A DNA stretch of 64,000 nucleotides, taken from assembly GCF_947179515.1 (NCBI RefSeq), contig NC_067495.1, forward strand, positions 90,520,389 through 90,584,388, in the 5' to 3' direction. The notes beneath the pieces are model-generated. The model was not told the DNA's origin, made no database searches, and saw only the letters and a program-made list of their open reading frames with translations. The stretch's first letter is position 1; each line of letters begins with the position of its first letter. Positions 47,349-60,503 of the stretch are shown here, one piece after another. Source of the DNA: Apodemus sylvaticus (Eukaryota; Chordata; Mammalia; Rodentia; Muridae). Position numbers and translations under genes: made by a program.

Positions 47349-48844
47349 TTTTTTATTCGATATAATTTATTTACATTTCAAATGATTTCCCCTTTTCTAG
47401 CCCCCCCACTCCCCGAAAGTCCCGCAAGCCCCCTTCTCTTCCCCTGTCCTCCCACCCACCCCTTCCCACTTCCCCGTTCTGGTTTTGCTGAATACTGTTT
47501 CACTGAGTCTTTCCAGAACCAGAGGCCACTCCTCCTTTCTTCTTGTACCTCATTTGATGTGTGGATTATGTTTTGGGTATTCCAGTTTTCTAGGTTAATA
47601 TCCACTTATTAGTGAGTGCATACCATGATTCACCTTTTGAGTCTGGGTTACCTCACTTAGTATGATATTCTCTAGCTCCATCCATTTGCCTAAGAATTTC
47701 ATGAATTCATTGTTTCTAATGGCTGAATAGTACTCCATTGTGTAGATATACCACATTTTTTGCATCCACTCTTCTGTTGAGGGATACCTGGGTTCTTTCC
47801 AGCATCTGGCAATTACAAATAGGGCTGCTATGAACATAGTAGAACATGTATCCTTATTACATGGTGGGGAGTCTTCTGGGTATATGCCCAGGAGTGGTAT
47901 AGCAGGATCTTCTGGAAGTAAGGTGCCCAGTTTCGGAGGAACCGCCAGACTGATTTCCAGAGTGGTTGTACCAATTTGCAACCCCACCAGCAGTGGAGGA
48001 GTGTTCCTCTTTCTCCACACCCTCTCCAACACCTGCTGTCTCCTGAATTTTTAATCTTAGCCATTCTGACTGGTGTAAGATGAAATCTTAGGGTTGTTTT
48101 GATTTGCATTTCCCTAATGACTAATGAAGTTGAGCATTTTTTTAAGATGCTTCTCCGCCATCCGAAGTTCTTCAGGTGAGAATTCTTTGTTTAACTCTGT
48201 ACCCCATTTTTTAATAGGGTTGTTTGGTTTTCTGGAGTCTAACTTCTTGAGTTCTTTATATATATTGGATATTAGCCCTCTATCTGATGTAGGATTGGTG
48301 AAGATCTTTTCCCAATTTGTTGGTTGCCGATCTGTCCTCTTGATGGTGTCCTTTGCCTTACAGAAACTTTGTAATTTTATGAGGTCCCATTTGTCAATTC
48401 TTGCTCTTAGAGCATACGCTATTGGTGTTCTGTTCAGAAACTTTCTCCCTGTACCGATGTCCTCAAGGGTCTTCCCCAGTTTTTTTTCTATTAGCTTCAG
48501 AGTGTCTGGCTTTATGTGGAGGTCCTTGATCCATTTGGATTTGAGCTTAGTACAAGGAGACAAGGATGGATCAATTCGCATTCTTCTGCATGCTGACCTC
48601 CAGTTGAACCAGCACCATTTGTTGAAAAGGCTATCTTTTTTCCATTGGATGTTTTCAGCCTCTTTGTCGAGGATCAAGTGGCCATAGGTGTGTGGGTTCA
48701 TTTCTGGATCTTCAATCCTGTTCCATTGATCCTCCTGTCTGTCACTGTACCAATACCATGCAGTTTTTAACACTATTGCTCTGTAGTATTGCTTGAGGTC
48801 AGGGATACTGATTCCCCCAGATTTCCTTTTGTTGCTGAGAATAG
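47349..48844 (-). mobile_element. Nested young L1 with target-site duplication
   Basis: A minus L1 of young subtype: T-rich tail (about 47349-47354), 3' UTR to 47594, ORF2 C-terminus 47595-48844 in two frames (47595-48032 and 48114 to about 48844). It is flanked by TACCCACTTTTT at 47337-47348 and 48845-48856, a 12-bp duplication lying in the host L1's ORF2. The 5' truncation is at the KRKSGGISIP/KTIL region. Confidence 0.9.
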
Positions 48845-49334
48845 TACCCACTTTTTAATGGGGTTATTTGTTTCTCTGGGTTATACCTTGAGTTCTTTGT
48901 TTATATTAGATATTAGCCCTCTGTCAGATTTAGGGTTGGTGAAGATTCTTTCCCAGTCTGTTGGTTGATGTTTTCTCCTTTTGAGAGTGTTCTTTGCCTT
49001 ACAGAAACTTTGTAGTTTTATGAGGTCCCATTTGTCGATTCTTGATCTTAGAGCATAAGGTATTGCTGTTCTGTTCAGGAACTTTTCCCCTGTGCCCATG
49101 TCCTCAAGGGTCTTCCCCAATTTCTTTTCTATTAGTTTGTGTGTCAGGTTTTATGTGGAGGTCCTTGATCCATTTGGAGTTGAGCTTAGTACAAGGAGAT
49201 AAGAATGGATCGATTCGCATTCTTCTGCATGCTAACCTCCAATTGAACGAGCACCATTTGTTGAAAAGACTATCTTTTTTCCACTGGATGTTTTCAGCTC
49301 CTTTGTCGAAGATCAAGTGACAATAGGTGCGTGG
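48845..49334 (-). mobile_element. L1, second part after the nested insertion
   Basis: It resumes the ORF2 of 46500-47348 (ELKV, SDRGLISNI, FLNRTAIPYALRSRIDKWDL, LFNKWCSFNW, HLIFDKGA-like). Frames change at about 49110-49120. It ends in the YGHLIF region at about 49334, so the host L1 was itself 5'-truncated. Confidence 0.85.
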
Positions 49335-49361
49335 AGAACAGCAGAAGGAGAGGCTCCCTGC
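49335..49361. other. Short flank between L1 and SINE
   Basis: Non-L1 bases; may be part of the following SINE. Confidence 0.4.
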
Positions 49362-49446
49362 GTCTTGAGTTATAATCAGATGTGAGCTGCAATGTGCATG
49401 CTAGAAATTGAACTTAGGTCTTCTGTAAGATGATCTATCTAGCCCC
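49362..49446 (-). repeat. Diverged B2/B3 SINE fragment, minus strand
   Basis: AATGTGCATGCTAGAAATTGAACTTAGGTC and ATCTATCTAGCCCC align with the reverse complement of the B2/B3 tRNA-like region. About 85 bp remain, with many substitutions. Confidence 0.6.
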
Positions 49447-52400
49447 ATAAAATGACCTATCTCTAGAGAATGTCTAGAGGTAAAATTAAAGAAGAAAGAA
49501 TACTCTTTGTACTTTTATTTACCATCTCCAGATAACAACGTGTATAGTGTTTCAGAGTAGCTTGCACTACAAATCTTAAATCACTACAAACTGAAGGTAC
49601 TTTTCACAATTCTAACTTTTATTGAATTTAACATGTTCTCTTGCTTATACATTTATTTATTTCATCAATTAACATATCACTATATAGCCGTGTCAACCAT
49701 TTTTGCAGCTGTGTATTGGTACAGACCATTCACTTTCATACTGAAATTGCACTGATCACTATCAATACATCAATTATTCACTACACTTAAATTCCACGTT
49801 TACAAAAAAAAAAAAGCGCATGGATGCAAACTTACTACAGTTTATCTAGTTTGTCAAAATATTACCTCAGTCATTATCTCCCTAATGAAACTATTTTCTT
49901 ACTTTTATTTTACTCATTGATCTCTCATACAACATATCCTGACCACAGCCTTTTCTCTCCACTTCTCTCAGTTGCTCTCCCACATTTTCTGCCAGATCAC
50001 TGCTCCACTCTTTCCCTTCATGGTTCTATACTATTAAAGTGAAATTAAAGATAAACAATATTTATCTTTCTGAGTCTAATTTATTGCACCTAGCATGTCA
50101 TTTTCCAGTTTCATCTTTTTTGGGTGTGAAAATTAGAGGATTTAAGTTTTCTTTATCAGGTAATAATATTATAGCATGTATAGACTACAAATTTTATTTG
50201 TTTTATAATTTGCTATAATTACTTAGATTAATTTTAGCTATTATCAATAGTATAATATCAAACATAAGTTTGATATTCTTATTTTATTTCTATGGTACAC
50301 ATAGTAACAAGTAGTATGTGAGGATCATATAGTAGCTGTATTTCTAGTTATGCGAAGGACTTCATTATTGTTGGACTAGTTTATATTTTGACCTCAAGTA
50401 TATGAGACTAACATTTTTTCTAGTTCTTCTCCTTCTGTTCAGAAGCCATTTATTTTACAAATAAACTGTCTTTCTAAAATATATACTATATTGACTGAAA
50501 AAGATAGAACTATAGTAAGATGTGCACAGTATTATCATTGTACTTAGGTACATTACTCTTGAATAATATTTGGTGTACATGTCTTTGTTACATTTTGAAA
50601 AAGCATAAAGGACTAATTTACATGATATATTATAGAGTAATCTACAATGTCTAGAATAATGTCAGGCACATAGTCCTGATTTATAAGTGAATACAAAGGA
50701 AGATATTGATAATAAAGATATCAATGTAAGGCTTATTATACATCAAGAGAGATGTCATTCCTGAACTAGGGTACTATTTATCTCACTTTACTAATTAGTA
50801 TCAAATATAGTGATGAAAATGCCTTTAGTTATAAACATGGATTTAGTGTTCAAAATGATTACATTGCAAATTTACATATTCTTGATGATTAAAATTCTAA
50901 ATTTGCCCACAATTGGCAACACATATAATGCTAGCTGAAACATAATTTCAGAAAAAAGTAATTTTGTTCAATAGATTCTCACTGGATATACAAATGATAT
51001 TTTATACTCAAAGGCAGACCACATGACCACAAGTAGATGACCAAAACTACATCAATTGTAGTTTAGAAGATTGTATTGTTTCATAACGCTTTATTGGGTC
51101 ATTCTATTTTTCCCTTAGTTAGTTTTTGCATGTATATTATTATTTTGATTTTGTGTTCTGTTTGTTTGCCTCTCTATGTATGTGTATGTGTGTGTTTGTG
51201 TCTATTTGTCTACATGTGTATGTACTTCTTATGATTTTTCTCTTTCTATGTTTTTGTTTCTTCCTTTATTTGTTGCTGTGAATAGACCAATTTTGACAAT
51301 ATTTTGAGAAAGGCAATACTGTATTTTTACTATGTTTAACACTGACTAGTAGTTATCATTTAAATAAAACAAATGTCTATTTTTCTCTTCCCAATAGTAG
51401 AAATACTTTTGGTAGACTTCTTCAAGTGAAATTATGAATCATTTCAACTTGTGCATATATATTCTCTTTCTTCTAACAGTGAGAGAAGAAATTTACAATG
51501 AATCAAAATGGAGAGATAGAGACTGTTCTTCCCAAAATTATAACCAAAATAGAAGTCAACTTCAAAATATCAAATATAATTTTCTTCTAATGCATGTATT
51601 TAAATAGTTAAAATATTCATCCACTTTCCCAACACCATCAGTCTTCCTATAAACTGGCACACTAAAATCCCATTCAGGCAGCCAAAAAGACAAGCTTTCC
51701 TTGTGACTTTCAGACATTTATGTGAAAATTAGTAAAATGTAGTGTCAAACTGATAACAAATTAGCACACCAAACCCATAGACAAAATTCCTAGTGGATTG
51801 AATTCAAAGGCAAATGTGTACAAAACTAAGTGGAGACTTTTCTGCAAAATAAGCGGCATTAATCGGTATTATTTCAGGCTTAGCCCTTTTATACTGCAAT
51901 CATCCTACAAGTTGCCTTTCAGAGCATTTCTTATCAGAAAACACTGCAATTTCAAAGACTGAAACCACAAAAGGATGAGAACAACTTATGTAAAATAGAA
52001 GAATAGTGGCTGAGATGTTATCTTAGTATGGGGGGCCTCTTACTATGAAACCTTAGAGAGCCATACATTGGTAATAAACATTGCTTAGCCATTTGAGGCC
52101 ACCAAGACATGGCATTTTCATTCCAAGATCTTGCACACTCTTCAATAATTGGGATGATCTGCCCTGATATTAGATTTCTAATTGATTTGAAAATTTCCTT
52201 ACCTCCAGGCTGAATTCTTCTATGTGGTATATAACTTCTGAGGTATTTATTATTTTTTTCATTTTTAATAATAGCTCTGATACAAAAACTAAAATAGAAA
52301 GCTTATTGTTTCCATTGATCTGTGCCATGCTAGCCTAATTTTTTTATTCTTTATTACTGAATTTTCTCAGACCTCACTCTCTCCTTCTTATTTTTCCTCC

Positions 52401-55036
52401 TGTGCAAGGAGACATTTACTTCCACCCTCATTGCCATGTCTTTGTACATTTGCTATCATTTTTCTTTTATAATGATAGGGCCACATAAGTGATTCCAATT
52501 AAAGGTAAAGTCACATTAAGAAGAGCTTATTTAAATCTATGACTTAGATATTTCTACTAGCTAAGTTCTGAAGTATTCATTTTATGTGTCTCTAAATGCA
52601 CTAAATAATGTCTATAAGTCTTGTATTTGGAAACATAACTTTAATCATTGCTCAGAATTTAGGATGGAGTTTATATCTGTCAATATTGGAGAACCCAGTG
52701 ACATGTCTATCAAACAATAGACAACACATCTCACTACAGTCAAGAATGACACTGAAAAGGTACCTTTTTTTCATTTCTCAATTAATTGTTTCTCAAAACT
52801 TCCTAGTTAATTTCTAAGATATAAAGGGTTGTAAAAACGACATCATTTGCTTACTATTTTAATACTAACCTTATTATCTATTTAGAAATATTATCCTTAA
52901 ACTATTTCCTGGAAATTTCTTTCCTCACCTTATACTCTTGCAAGGAAATAAAACAATAAAACAATTAATGTAGGGGAGTAGCATGAATTCTAATATTGTT
53001 AAATTATTATGTAGTCTATAATTCTCTATCTAGAAAAATCCCTGGAAACTGGCTAAGAATCAAGAAGTAATGTCACTCCACAACGGCAAGGAAATGGAGC
53101 ACAAGTTTCACCTCTTCCTAATATAACCTACTCAGTTGCTGTTTTCCATTCAGGAGAAATTAGAATGTGTTTTCTATTCCTTGTTCTCTCAACACATGTA
53201 TCAAGCATGAGCAACAGTTTCCTGCCCTCCATAATATTAGACTTAAATTTAATTAGATCTGCCACACATTGAGAGGGAGATTATTTGGTTTTGAAATTGG
53301 ACTTGTCTTTACCAAATATGTCAGTAGTTCATTTTGTTTCTGAAATTGGATTGCATACCGCTCCCTTTGTTAACCCTGAATTAAACTACTAAATGCAACG
53401 CACACTGATTTCTCTTTAAGGATATTCTGTCATTATAAAACTATGATTATCCTCTCTTCAAAAGGTGAAAGAAATAATATGCATGTGTGTATATGCACGA
53501 ATAAAATGTATGTGGGAGTAAAATGTGCATGCAGAAGTTGCTTGCCAGCAGCCCATTAATTGAAGCATCCTTGTTTTTCCAAATTCTGAATAGTTCCCAT
53601 CTGCCTTGGCTCTCTCTAAGCATGAAATCCAAATCCTCAGTTAGGGTGGGCTAGAGAACTGAGGCAATTTGAGGATGCTACTTCTGACCTAGAGGACCGT
53701 TCTTAAAGAACTTCTTGTAATGTGTACTTGTCCCCAAAAGGGTATGCAGTTACAAAGATAATCTGCTATACTGATTGCCAACTAAAAATTTTCACATGGT
53801 GATATATATACAAATTTTTTTTTTTACCTAGGATTGGTGCAGGTGTACTGTGTAGCCTCTTGCTACATCTGACTAAAAATAGCTTCAAGTTCTGTGCTGC
53901 TGTTATAATTTAATTCCTCTATATAGCAGTCTGTCGCCTCCATTCATATAGAGTTCTTCAATTTTATATTCTCATGGCTATCTTATGAAATTGCACCACT
54001 CTTCCCTTCAGCCACCCATTTGCTTTTCCTTGATAGGAAGATGGGATCTCATTCCTGAATCAGCGGCTTTTTAATTTATTATTTACCCCACTGCACATTC
54101 AGGTTTTCTGTAATAACAGTTCTTCAATTCCTGTGCACAGAGTGCAATGGTGCCTTCCACTCATTTCTTTTCTGGCCTCCATATCAGATTATGAATTTCC
54201 TGAATTTCCTACAAACAGATAATGATCCACTATCATTTTATTGCTCATTACATGTAAGTTTTCAGGACCACTGCTCTTTTAACTTTCTCATTTCATCATC
54301 ATGCTACCTGTAATGTCTCTTCCATCCAAATTTCACATTACTGATATTTTTTTTGCTTACAAAGGGTTATTGCAGAAAAATGAGTCGTATCAATTATATA
54401 ACTGCTTAAAGCTAGATACCAATGTTGATAATTCACCTCTATTTTCTCATATTTGACAACTTTTCTCTTTTGTAATTTATTTGATTTCTGTAAAACCAGG
54501 ATATTTTGCTCAAAAAGAGATCCTTGACTGAAGTTTAGATATTTATACATACCTAAAATTTTCTTAATTTTGAACTTGAAGTGGTCCTTTTCTAAGAAAA
54601 CCCTTGTCTTTGACTCATTAGTAGAGCTTTTCCTGCTTCAATTGCTAACTCATTGTTATAGGTGTTCTATTATTGAATTTACAATGTTCTCTTTCAAATG
54701 AAAGAGGAGTTTTCATGCAAAATGAAATTTCCCACAGGCTGAAAATGTAAAGGGTTGTTAGATATAAAGCTTCCATGCAATGAACTGGTAGTTGCATCAC
54801 TTAATGAAGAAAAGACTTTTTTTCAAATTACTAGAGAAATGTCACAGAAACAAACCCCACTGACGTGTTTACTTTGCATTTAAATCTTTATTATGTTTTA
54901 AATATAAAAAAAGGTTTATGCTCTATAAATTTACCCATCTAGTGAGAGTGATGTTCTATAGAGTTTTATTGTTTAAAATATAAGCACCAGTTAACTAAAT
55001 GTCTCACGTGGGAAGGTTATTTAGTGAAATGCTTTT
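49447..55036. other. Long AT-rich intergenic interval
   Basis: About 5.6 kb without a recognised L1, SINE or exon. A degenerate GT-rich stretch lies at about 51175-51230 and T runs at about 53814-53825. Open frames are short and chance-like. This is the largest L1-free stretch in the window. Confidence 0.5.
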
Positions 55037-55312
55037 TTTTGTTGTTGTTGTTGCAGTTTTTTTTAAGTTTTTTATTCGATATAATTTATTTACATTTCAA
55101 ATGATTTCCCATTTTCTAGTGCCCCACTCCCCGGAAGTCCAGTAAGCCCCCTTCTCTTCCCCTGTCCTCCCACCCACCCCTTCCCACTTCCCCGTTTTGG
55201 TTTTGCTGAATACTGCTTCACTAAATCTTTCCAGAACCAGGGGCCACTCCTCCTTTCTTCTTGTACCTCATTTGATGTGTGGATTATGTTTTGAGTATTC
55301 CAGTTTTCTAGG

Positions 55313-58300
55313 TTAATATCCACTTATTAGTGAGTGCATACCATGATTCACCTTTTGAGTCTGGATTACCTCACTTAGTATGATGTTCTCTAGCTCCATC
55401 CATTTGCATAACAATTTCATGAATTCATTGTTTCTAATGGCTGAATAGTACTCCATTGTGTAGATATACCACATTTTTTGCATCCACTCTTCTGTTGAGG
55501 GATACCTGGGTTCTTTCCAGCATCTGGCAATTATAAATAGGGCTGCTATGAACATAGTAGAGCATGTATCCTTATTACATGGTGGGGAATCCTCTGGGTA
55601 TATGCCCAGGAGTGGTATAGCAAGATCTTCTGGAAGTGAGGTGCCCAGTTTTCGGAGGAACCGCCAGACTGCTTTCCAGAGTGGTTGTACCAATTTGCAA
55701 CCCCACCAGCGGAGGAGTGTTCCTCTTTCTCCACATCCTGTCTCCTGAATTTTTAATCTTAGCCATTCTGAGTGGTGTAAGATGAAATCTCAGGATTGTT
55801 TTGATTTGCATTTCCCTAATGACTAATGAAGTTGAGCATTTTTTAAGATGCTTCTCTGCCATCCAAAGTTCTTCAGGTGAGAATTCTTTGTTTAACTCTG
55901 TACCCCATTTTTTAATAGGGTTGTTCGGTTTTCTGGAGTCTAACTTCTTGAGTTCTTTATATATATTGGATATAAGCCCTCTATCTGATTGGTGAAGATC
56001 TTTTCCCAATTTGTTGGTTGCCGATTTGTCCTCTTCATGGTGTCCTTTGCCTTACAGAAACTGTAATTTTATGAGGTCCCATTTGTTAATTCTTGATCTT
56101 AGAGCATACGCTATTGGTGTTCTGTTCAGAAACTTTCTCCCTGTACCGATGTTGTCAAGGGTCTTCCCCAGTTTCTTTTCTATTAGCTTCAGAGTGTCTG
56201 GCTTTATGTGGAGGTCCTTGATCCATTTGGATTTGAGCTTAGTACAAGGAGACAAGGATGAATCAATTCGCATTCTTCTGCATGCTGACCTCCAGTTGAA
56301 CCAGCACCATTTGTTGAAAAGGCTATCTTTTTTCCATTAGATGTTTTCAGCCCCTTTGTCAAGGATCAAGTGGCCATAGGTGTGTGGGTTCATTTCTGGA
56401 TCTTCAATCCTGTTCCATTGATCCTCCTGCCTGTTACTGTACCAATACCATGCAGTTTTTAACACTATTGCTCTGTAGTATTGCTTGAGGTCAGGGATAC
56501 TGATTCCCCCAGACTTTCTTTTGTTGCTGAGAATAGTTTTAGCTATCCTGGGTTTTTTGTTATTCCAGATGAATTGGATAATTGCTCTTTCTAACTCTGT
56601 GAAGAAGTGAGTTGGGATTTTGATGGGTATTGCATTGAATCTGTATATTGCTTTTGGCAAAATGGCCATTTTAACTATATTGATTCTACTGATCCATGAG
56701 CATGGGAGGTTTTCCCATTTTTTGAGGTCTTCTTCCATTTCCTTCTTCAGAGTCTTGAAGTTCTTGTCATACAGATCTTTCACATGTTTGGTAAGAGTCA
56801 CCCCAAGATACTTTATACTGTTTGTGGCTATTGTGAAAGGGGTCATTTCCCTAATTTCTTTCTCAGCCTGTTTATCCTTTGAGTATAGGAAGGCCACTGA
56901 TTTGCTTGAGTTGATTTTATAGCCTGCCACTTTGCTGAAGTTGTTTATCAGCTGTAGGAGCTCTCAAGTGGAGTTTTTTGGGTCATTTAGGTAGACTATC
57001 ATGTCGTCTGCAAATAATGATAGTTTGACTTCTTCCTTTCCAATTTGTATCCCTTTGACCTCCTTATGTTGTCTAATTGCCCGAGCTAGTACCTCAAGTA
57101 CAATATTGAAAAGATAAGGAGAAAGGGGGCAGCCTTGTCTGGTCCCTGATTTCAGTGGGATTGCTTCAAGTTTCTCTCCATTTATTTTGATGCTGGCTAC
57201 CGGTTTGCTGTATATTGCTTTTACTATGTTTAGGTATGGGCCTTGAATTCCTGTTCTCTCCAAGACTTTAAGCATGAAAGGATGCTGAATTTTGTCAAAT
57301 GCTTTTTCATCATCCAATGAAATGACCATGTGGTTTTTTTCATTGAGTTTGTTTATGTAGTGGATTGCATTGATGGATTTCCGTATATTGAATCAACCCT
57401 GCATTCCCGGGATAAAGCCTCCTTGATCATGGTGGATGATCGTTTTGATGTGTTCTTGGATTCGGTTGGCAAGAATTTTATTGAGTATTTTTGCATCGAT
57501 GTTCATAAGGGAAATTGGTCTGAAGTTCTCTTTCTTTGTTGAATCTTTGTGTGGCTTTGGTATCAGCGTAATTGTGGCTTCGTAGAAGGAATTGGGTAGT
57601 GTTCCTTCTGTTTCTATTTTGTGGAATACTTTGAAGAGTATTGGTGTTAACTCTTTGAAGGTCTGATAGAATTCTGCACTGAAACCATCTGGTCCTGTGC
57701 TTTTTTTGGTTGGAAGACTTTCTATGACTCCTTCTATTTCTTTAGGAATTATGGGACTGTTTAGATGGTCTATTTGGTCCTGATTTAATTTTGGTATTTG
57801 TTATCTGTCAAGGAAATTGTCCATTTCCTCCAGATTCTCCAGTTGTGTTGAGTATAGGCTCTTGTAGTAGGATCTGATGATTTTTTGGATTTCCTCAGTT
57901 TCCGTTGTTATATCTCCCTTTTCATTTCTAGGTTTGTTAATTTGGATACTTTCTCTGTGCCCTTTGGTCAGTCTGGCTAAGGGTTTATCTATCTTGTTGA
58001 TTTACTCAAAGAACCAGCTCCTGGTTTTGTTGATTCTTGGTATGGTTCTCTTTGTTTCTACTTGATTGATTTCAGCCCTGATTTTGATGATTTCCTGCCT
58101 TCTACTCCTCCTGGGTGAAATAGCTTCTTTTTTCCCAGGGCTTTCAGGTGTGTCATTAAGCTGGTAATGTATACTCTCTCCATTTTCTTTTTGGAGGCAC
58201 TCAGGGCTATGAGTTTTCCTCTTAGCACTGGTTTCATTGTGTCCCATAGATTTGGGTATGTTGTGTTTTCATTTTCATTGTGTTCTAAAAAGTCTTTAAT

Positions 58301-59237
58301 TTCTTTCTTTATTTCTTCCTTGACCAAGGTATCATTGAGTAGAATATTGTTCAGTTTCCACATGTATGTGGGTTTTCTGTTGTTTTTGTTGCTATTGAAG
58401 ACCACTTTTACTCCATAGTGATCTGATAGGAGGCATGGGATTAGTTCGATCTTCTTATATTTGTTGAGGTCTGTCTTGTGACCAATTATATGGTCTATTT
58501 TGGAGAAGGTACCATGAGGTGCTGAGAAAAAGGTATATTCTTTTGTTTTAGGATAGAATGTTCTATATATATCTGTTAAATCTAATTGGTCCAAAGCTTC
58601 AATTAGTTTCATTGTGTCCTTGTTTAGTTTCTGTTTTCCTGATCGGTCCATTGAGGAAAGTGCAGTGTTGAAGTCATCCACAATTATTGTGTTAGGTGCA
58701 ATGTGTGCTTTGAGTTTTAATAAAGTTTCTTTTATGAACATCTCTCTCTTTAGGTTAGGGAAGTTTTCTTCCATAATTTTATTGAAGATATTTGCTGGCC
58801 CTTTAAGTTGTAAATCTTCACTCTCATCTATGCCTATAATCCTTAGGTTTGGTCTTCTCATTGTGTCCTGGATTTCCTGGATATTTTGGAGCATAGATGT
58901 TCAGGATTGAGAGTTATTCTTGTTGTATTTTTCCTTTGACCAGCAAGAAGTGTCCCTCAGAGTCTCTTTTGATGATTTTGGGTTGAAAGTCAATTTTATC
59001 TGATATTAAAATGGCTACTCCAGCTTGTTTCCTGAGACCATTTGCTTGTAAAATTGTCTTCCAGCCTTTTACTCTGAGGTAGTGTTTGTCTTTGACCCTG
59101 AGGTGTGTTTCCTGTAAGCAGCAAACTCTAGGGTCCTGTTTACATATCCAGTCAGTTAGTCTGTGTCTTTTTATTGGGGCATTAAGTCCATTGATGTTAA
59201 GAGATATTAAGGAATAGTGATTGTTACTTCCTATCAT
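55313..59237 (-). pseudogene. L1 ORF2, interrupted, with ORF1 segment copied into endonuclease domain
   Basis: ORF2 starts at 59237 (MIGSNNHYSLISLNINGLNAP) and ends at the stop 55313-55315. The endonuclease start is open to a TAA at 58914-58916. Then 151 bp identical to ORF1 (58739-58889) replace some 15-20 bp of ORF2, and the endonuclease resumes at FIKETLLKLKAH in a shifted frame. The GDFN motif reads DDFN near 58670; SDHYGVKV is kept. The reverse transcriptase has SGTRQGCPLSPYLFN and FADDM (57003-57014 codes for FADD). Further stops or shifts occur near 58060-58000, 57790-57330, 56964, 56337 and 56000-55735. No complete protein can be made. Confidence 0.9.
58739..58889 (-). repeat. 151-bp copy of ORF1 inside ORF2
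   Basis: Identical over 151 bp to 59723-59873 in the ORF1 of the same element, same orientation, offset 984 bp. It encodes the RRM stretch around RIIGIDESEDLQLKG. At its right edge ORF2 reads ATGCTCC before AAAATATCC; at its left edge GAACAT and CAT overlap ORF2's TTCATAAAAG. Confidence 0.95.
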
Positions 59238-59296
59238 TTTTGACGTTATTTTTTAAATTTGATTGCTTAACTTCTTTTGGGTTTGATGAAAGGTTA

Positions 59297-60503
59297 CTAT
59301 CTTGCTTTTTCCAGGGTGAAGTTTCCCTCCTTGTATTGGTGTTTTCCTCCTATTATCCTTTGTAGGGCTGGGTTTTTGGATAGATATTGGGTAAACTTGG
59401 TTTTGTCATGAAATATCTTAGTTTCTCCATCTACGGTGATTGAGAGTTTTGCTGGATATAGTAGTTTTGGTTTGCGTTTGTGTTCTCTTAGAGTCTGCAT
59501 GAGATCTGGCCAGGATCTTCTAGCCTTCATAGTCTCAGGTGAAAAGTCTGCTGTGATTCTGATAGGTCTTCCTTTATATGTTACTTGGCCTTTTTCTCTT
59601 ACTGCCTTTAATATTCTTTCTTTGTTTAGAACATTTGGTGTTTTGATTATTATGTGACGGGAAGTATTTCTGTTCTGGTCCACTCTGTTTGGAGTTCTGT
59701 AGGCATCTTGTATATTCATGGGCATCTCTCTCTTTAGGTTAGGGAAGTTTTCTTCCATAATTTTATTGAAGATATTTGCTGGCCCTTTAAGTTGTAAATC
59801 TTCACTCTCATCTATGCCTATAATCCTTAGGTTTGGTCTTCTCATTGTGTCCTGGATTTCCTGGATATTTTGGGTTACAAGCGTTTTGCATTTTGCATTT
59901 TCTTTAACTGTTGAGTCCATGGTTTCTATGGAATCTTCAGCATCTGAGATTCTTTCTTCTATCTCTTGTATTCTGTTGTTGATATTTGCATCTCAGTCCC
60001 CTGATTTCTTCCCAAGGCTTTCTATCTCCAAAGTTGTCTCCCTTTGAGTTTTCTTAGTTGTTTCTACTTCTGATTTTAGATCCTGGATGTTTTTGCTTAG
60101 CTCCTTCACTTGCTTGTTTGTGCTTTCCTGTAATTCTTTAAGAGATTTTTGTGTTTCCTCTTTCATGACCTCAGCCTGTTGACCAAAGTTCTCCTGTATT
60201 TCTTTAAGTGTTTTTTTGCGTTTCCTCATTGTTGGCTTTTGTATTCTCCTGGATTTCTTTCAATGATTTTTGTGTTTCCCTTGCAAGGGCTTCTAACTTT
60301 TGATCCATTTTCTCCTGAATTTCTTTATGTATGTCCTTCATGTGTTCCTGTACCAGCATCATGACCAGTGATTTTAAATCCAAATCTTGTTTTACTGGTG
60401 TGATGGGGTATCCAGGACATGCTGGTAGAGGAGAATTGGGTTCAGATGTTGCCTTATTGCCTTGATTTCTGTTAGTGACGTTCCTGCGTTTGCCTTTTGC
60501 CAT
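59297..60503 (-). pseudogene. L1 ORF1 (RNA-binding chaperone), two lesions
   Basis: The start at 60503 reads MAKGKRRNVTNRNQ. The N-terminal part (to about 60215) is rich in charged residues and leads into the heptad-type coiled coil (KSLKEIQENT, KELSKNIQDLKSEVE), which trimerises the protein. A frameshift near 60215-60225 (A run) and a TGA at 59993-59995, just after LGKKSGD, break it. The remaining frame is open to 59297: NNRIQEIEERI end of the coil, RRM (RIIGIDESEDLQLKG, FPNLKREMPMNIQ), C-terminal domain (RHIIIKTPN, VTYKGRPIRIT, ETMKARRSW, LLYPAKLSI, FHDKTKFTQYLS). The length of about 400 codons is slightly over that of mouse ORF1. Confidence 0.92.
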
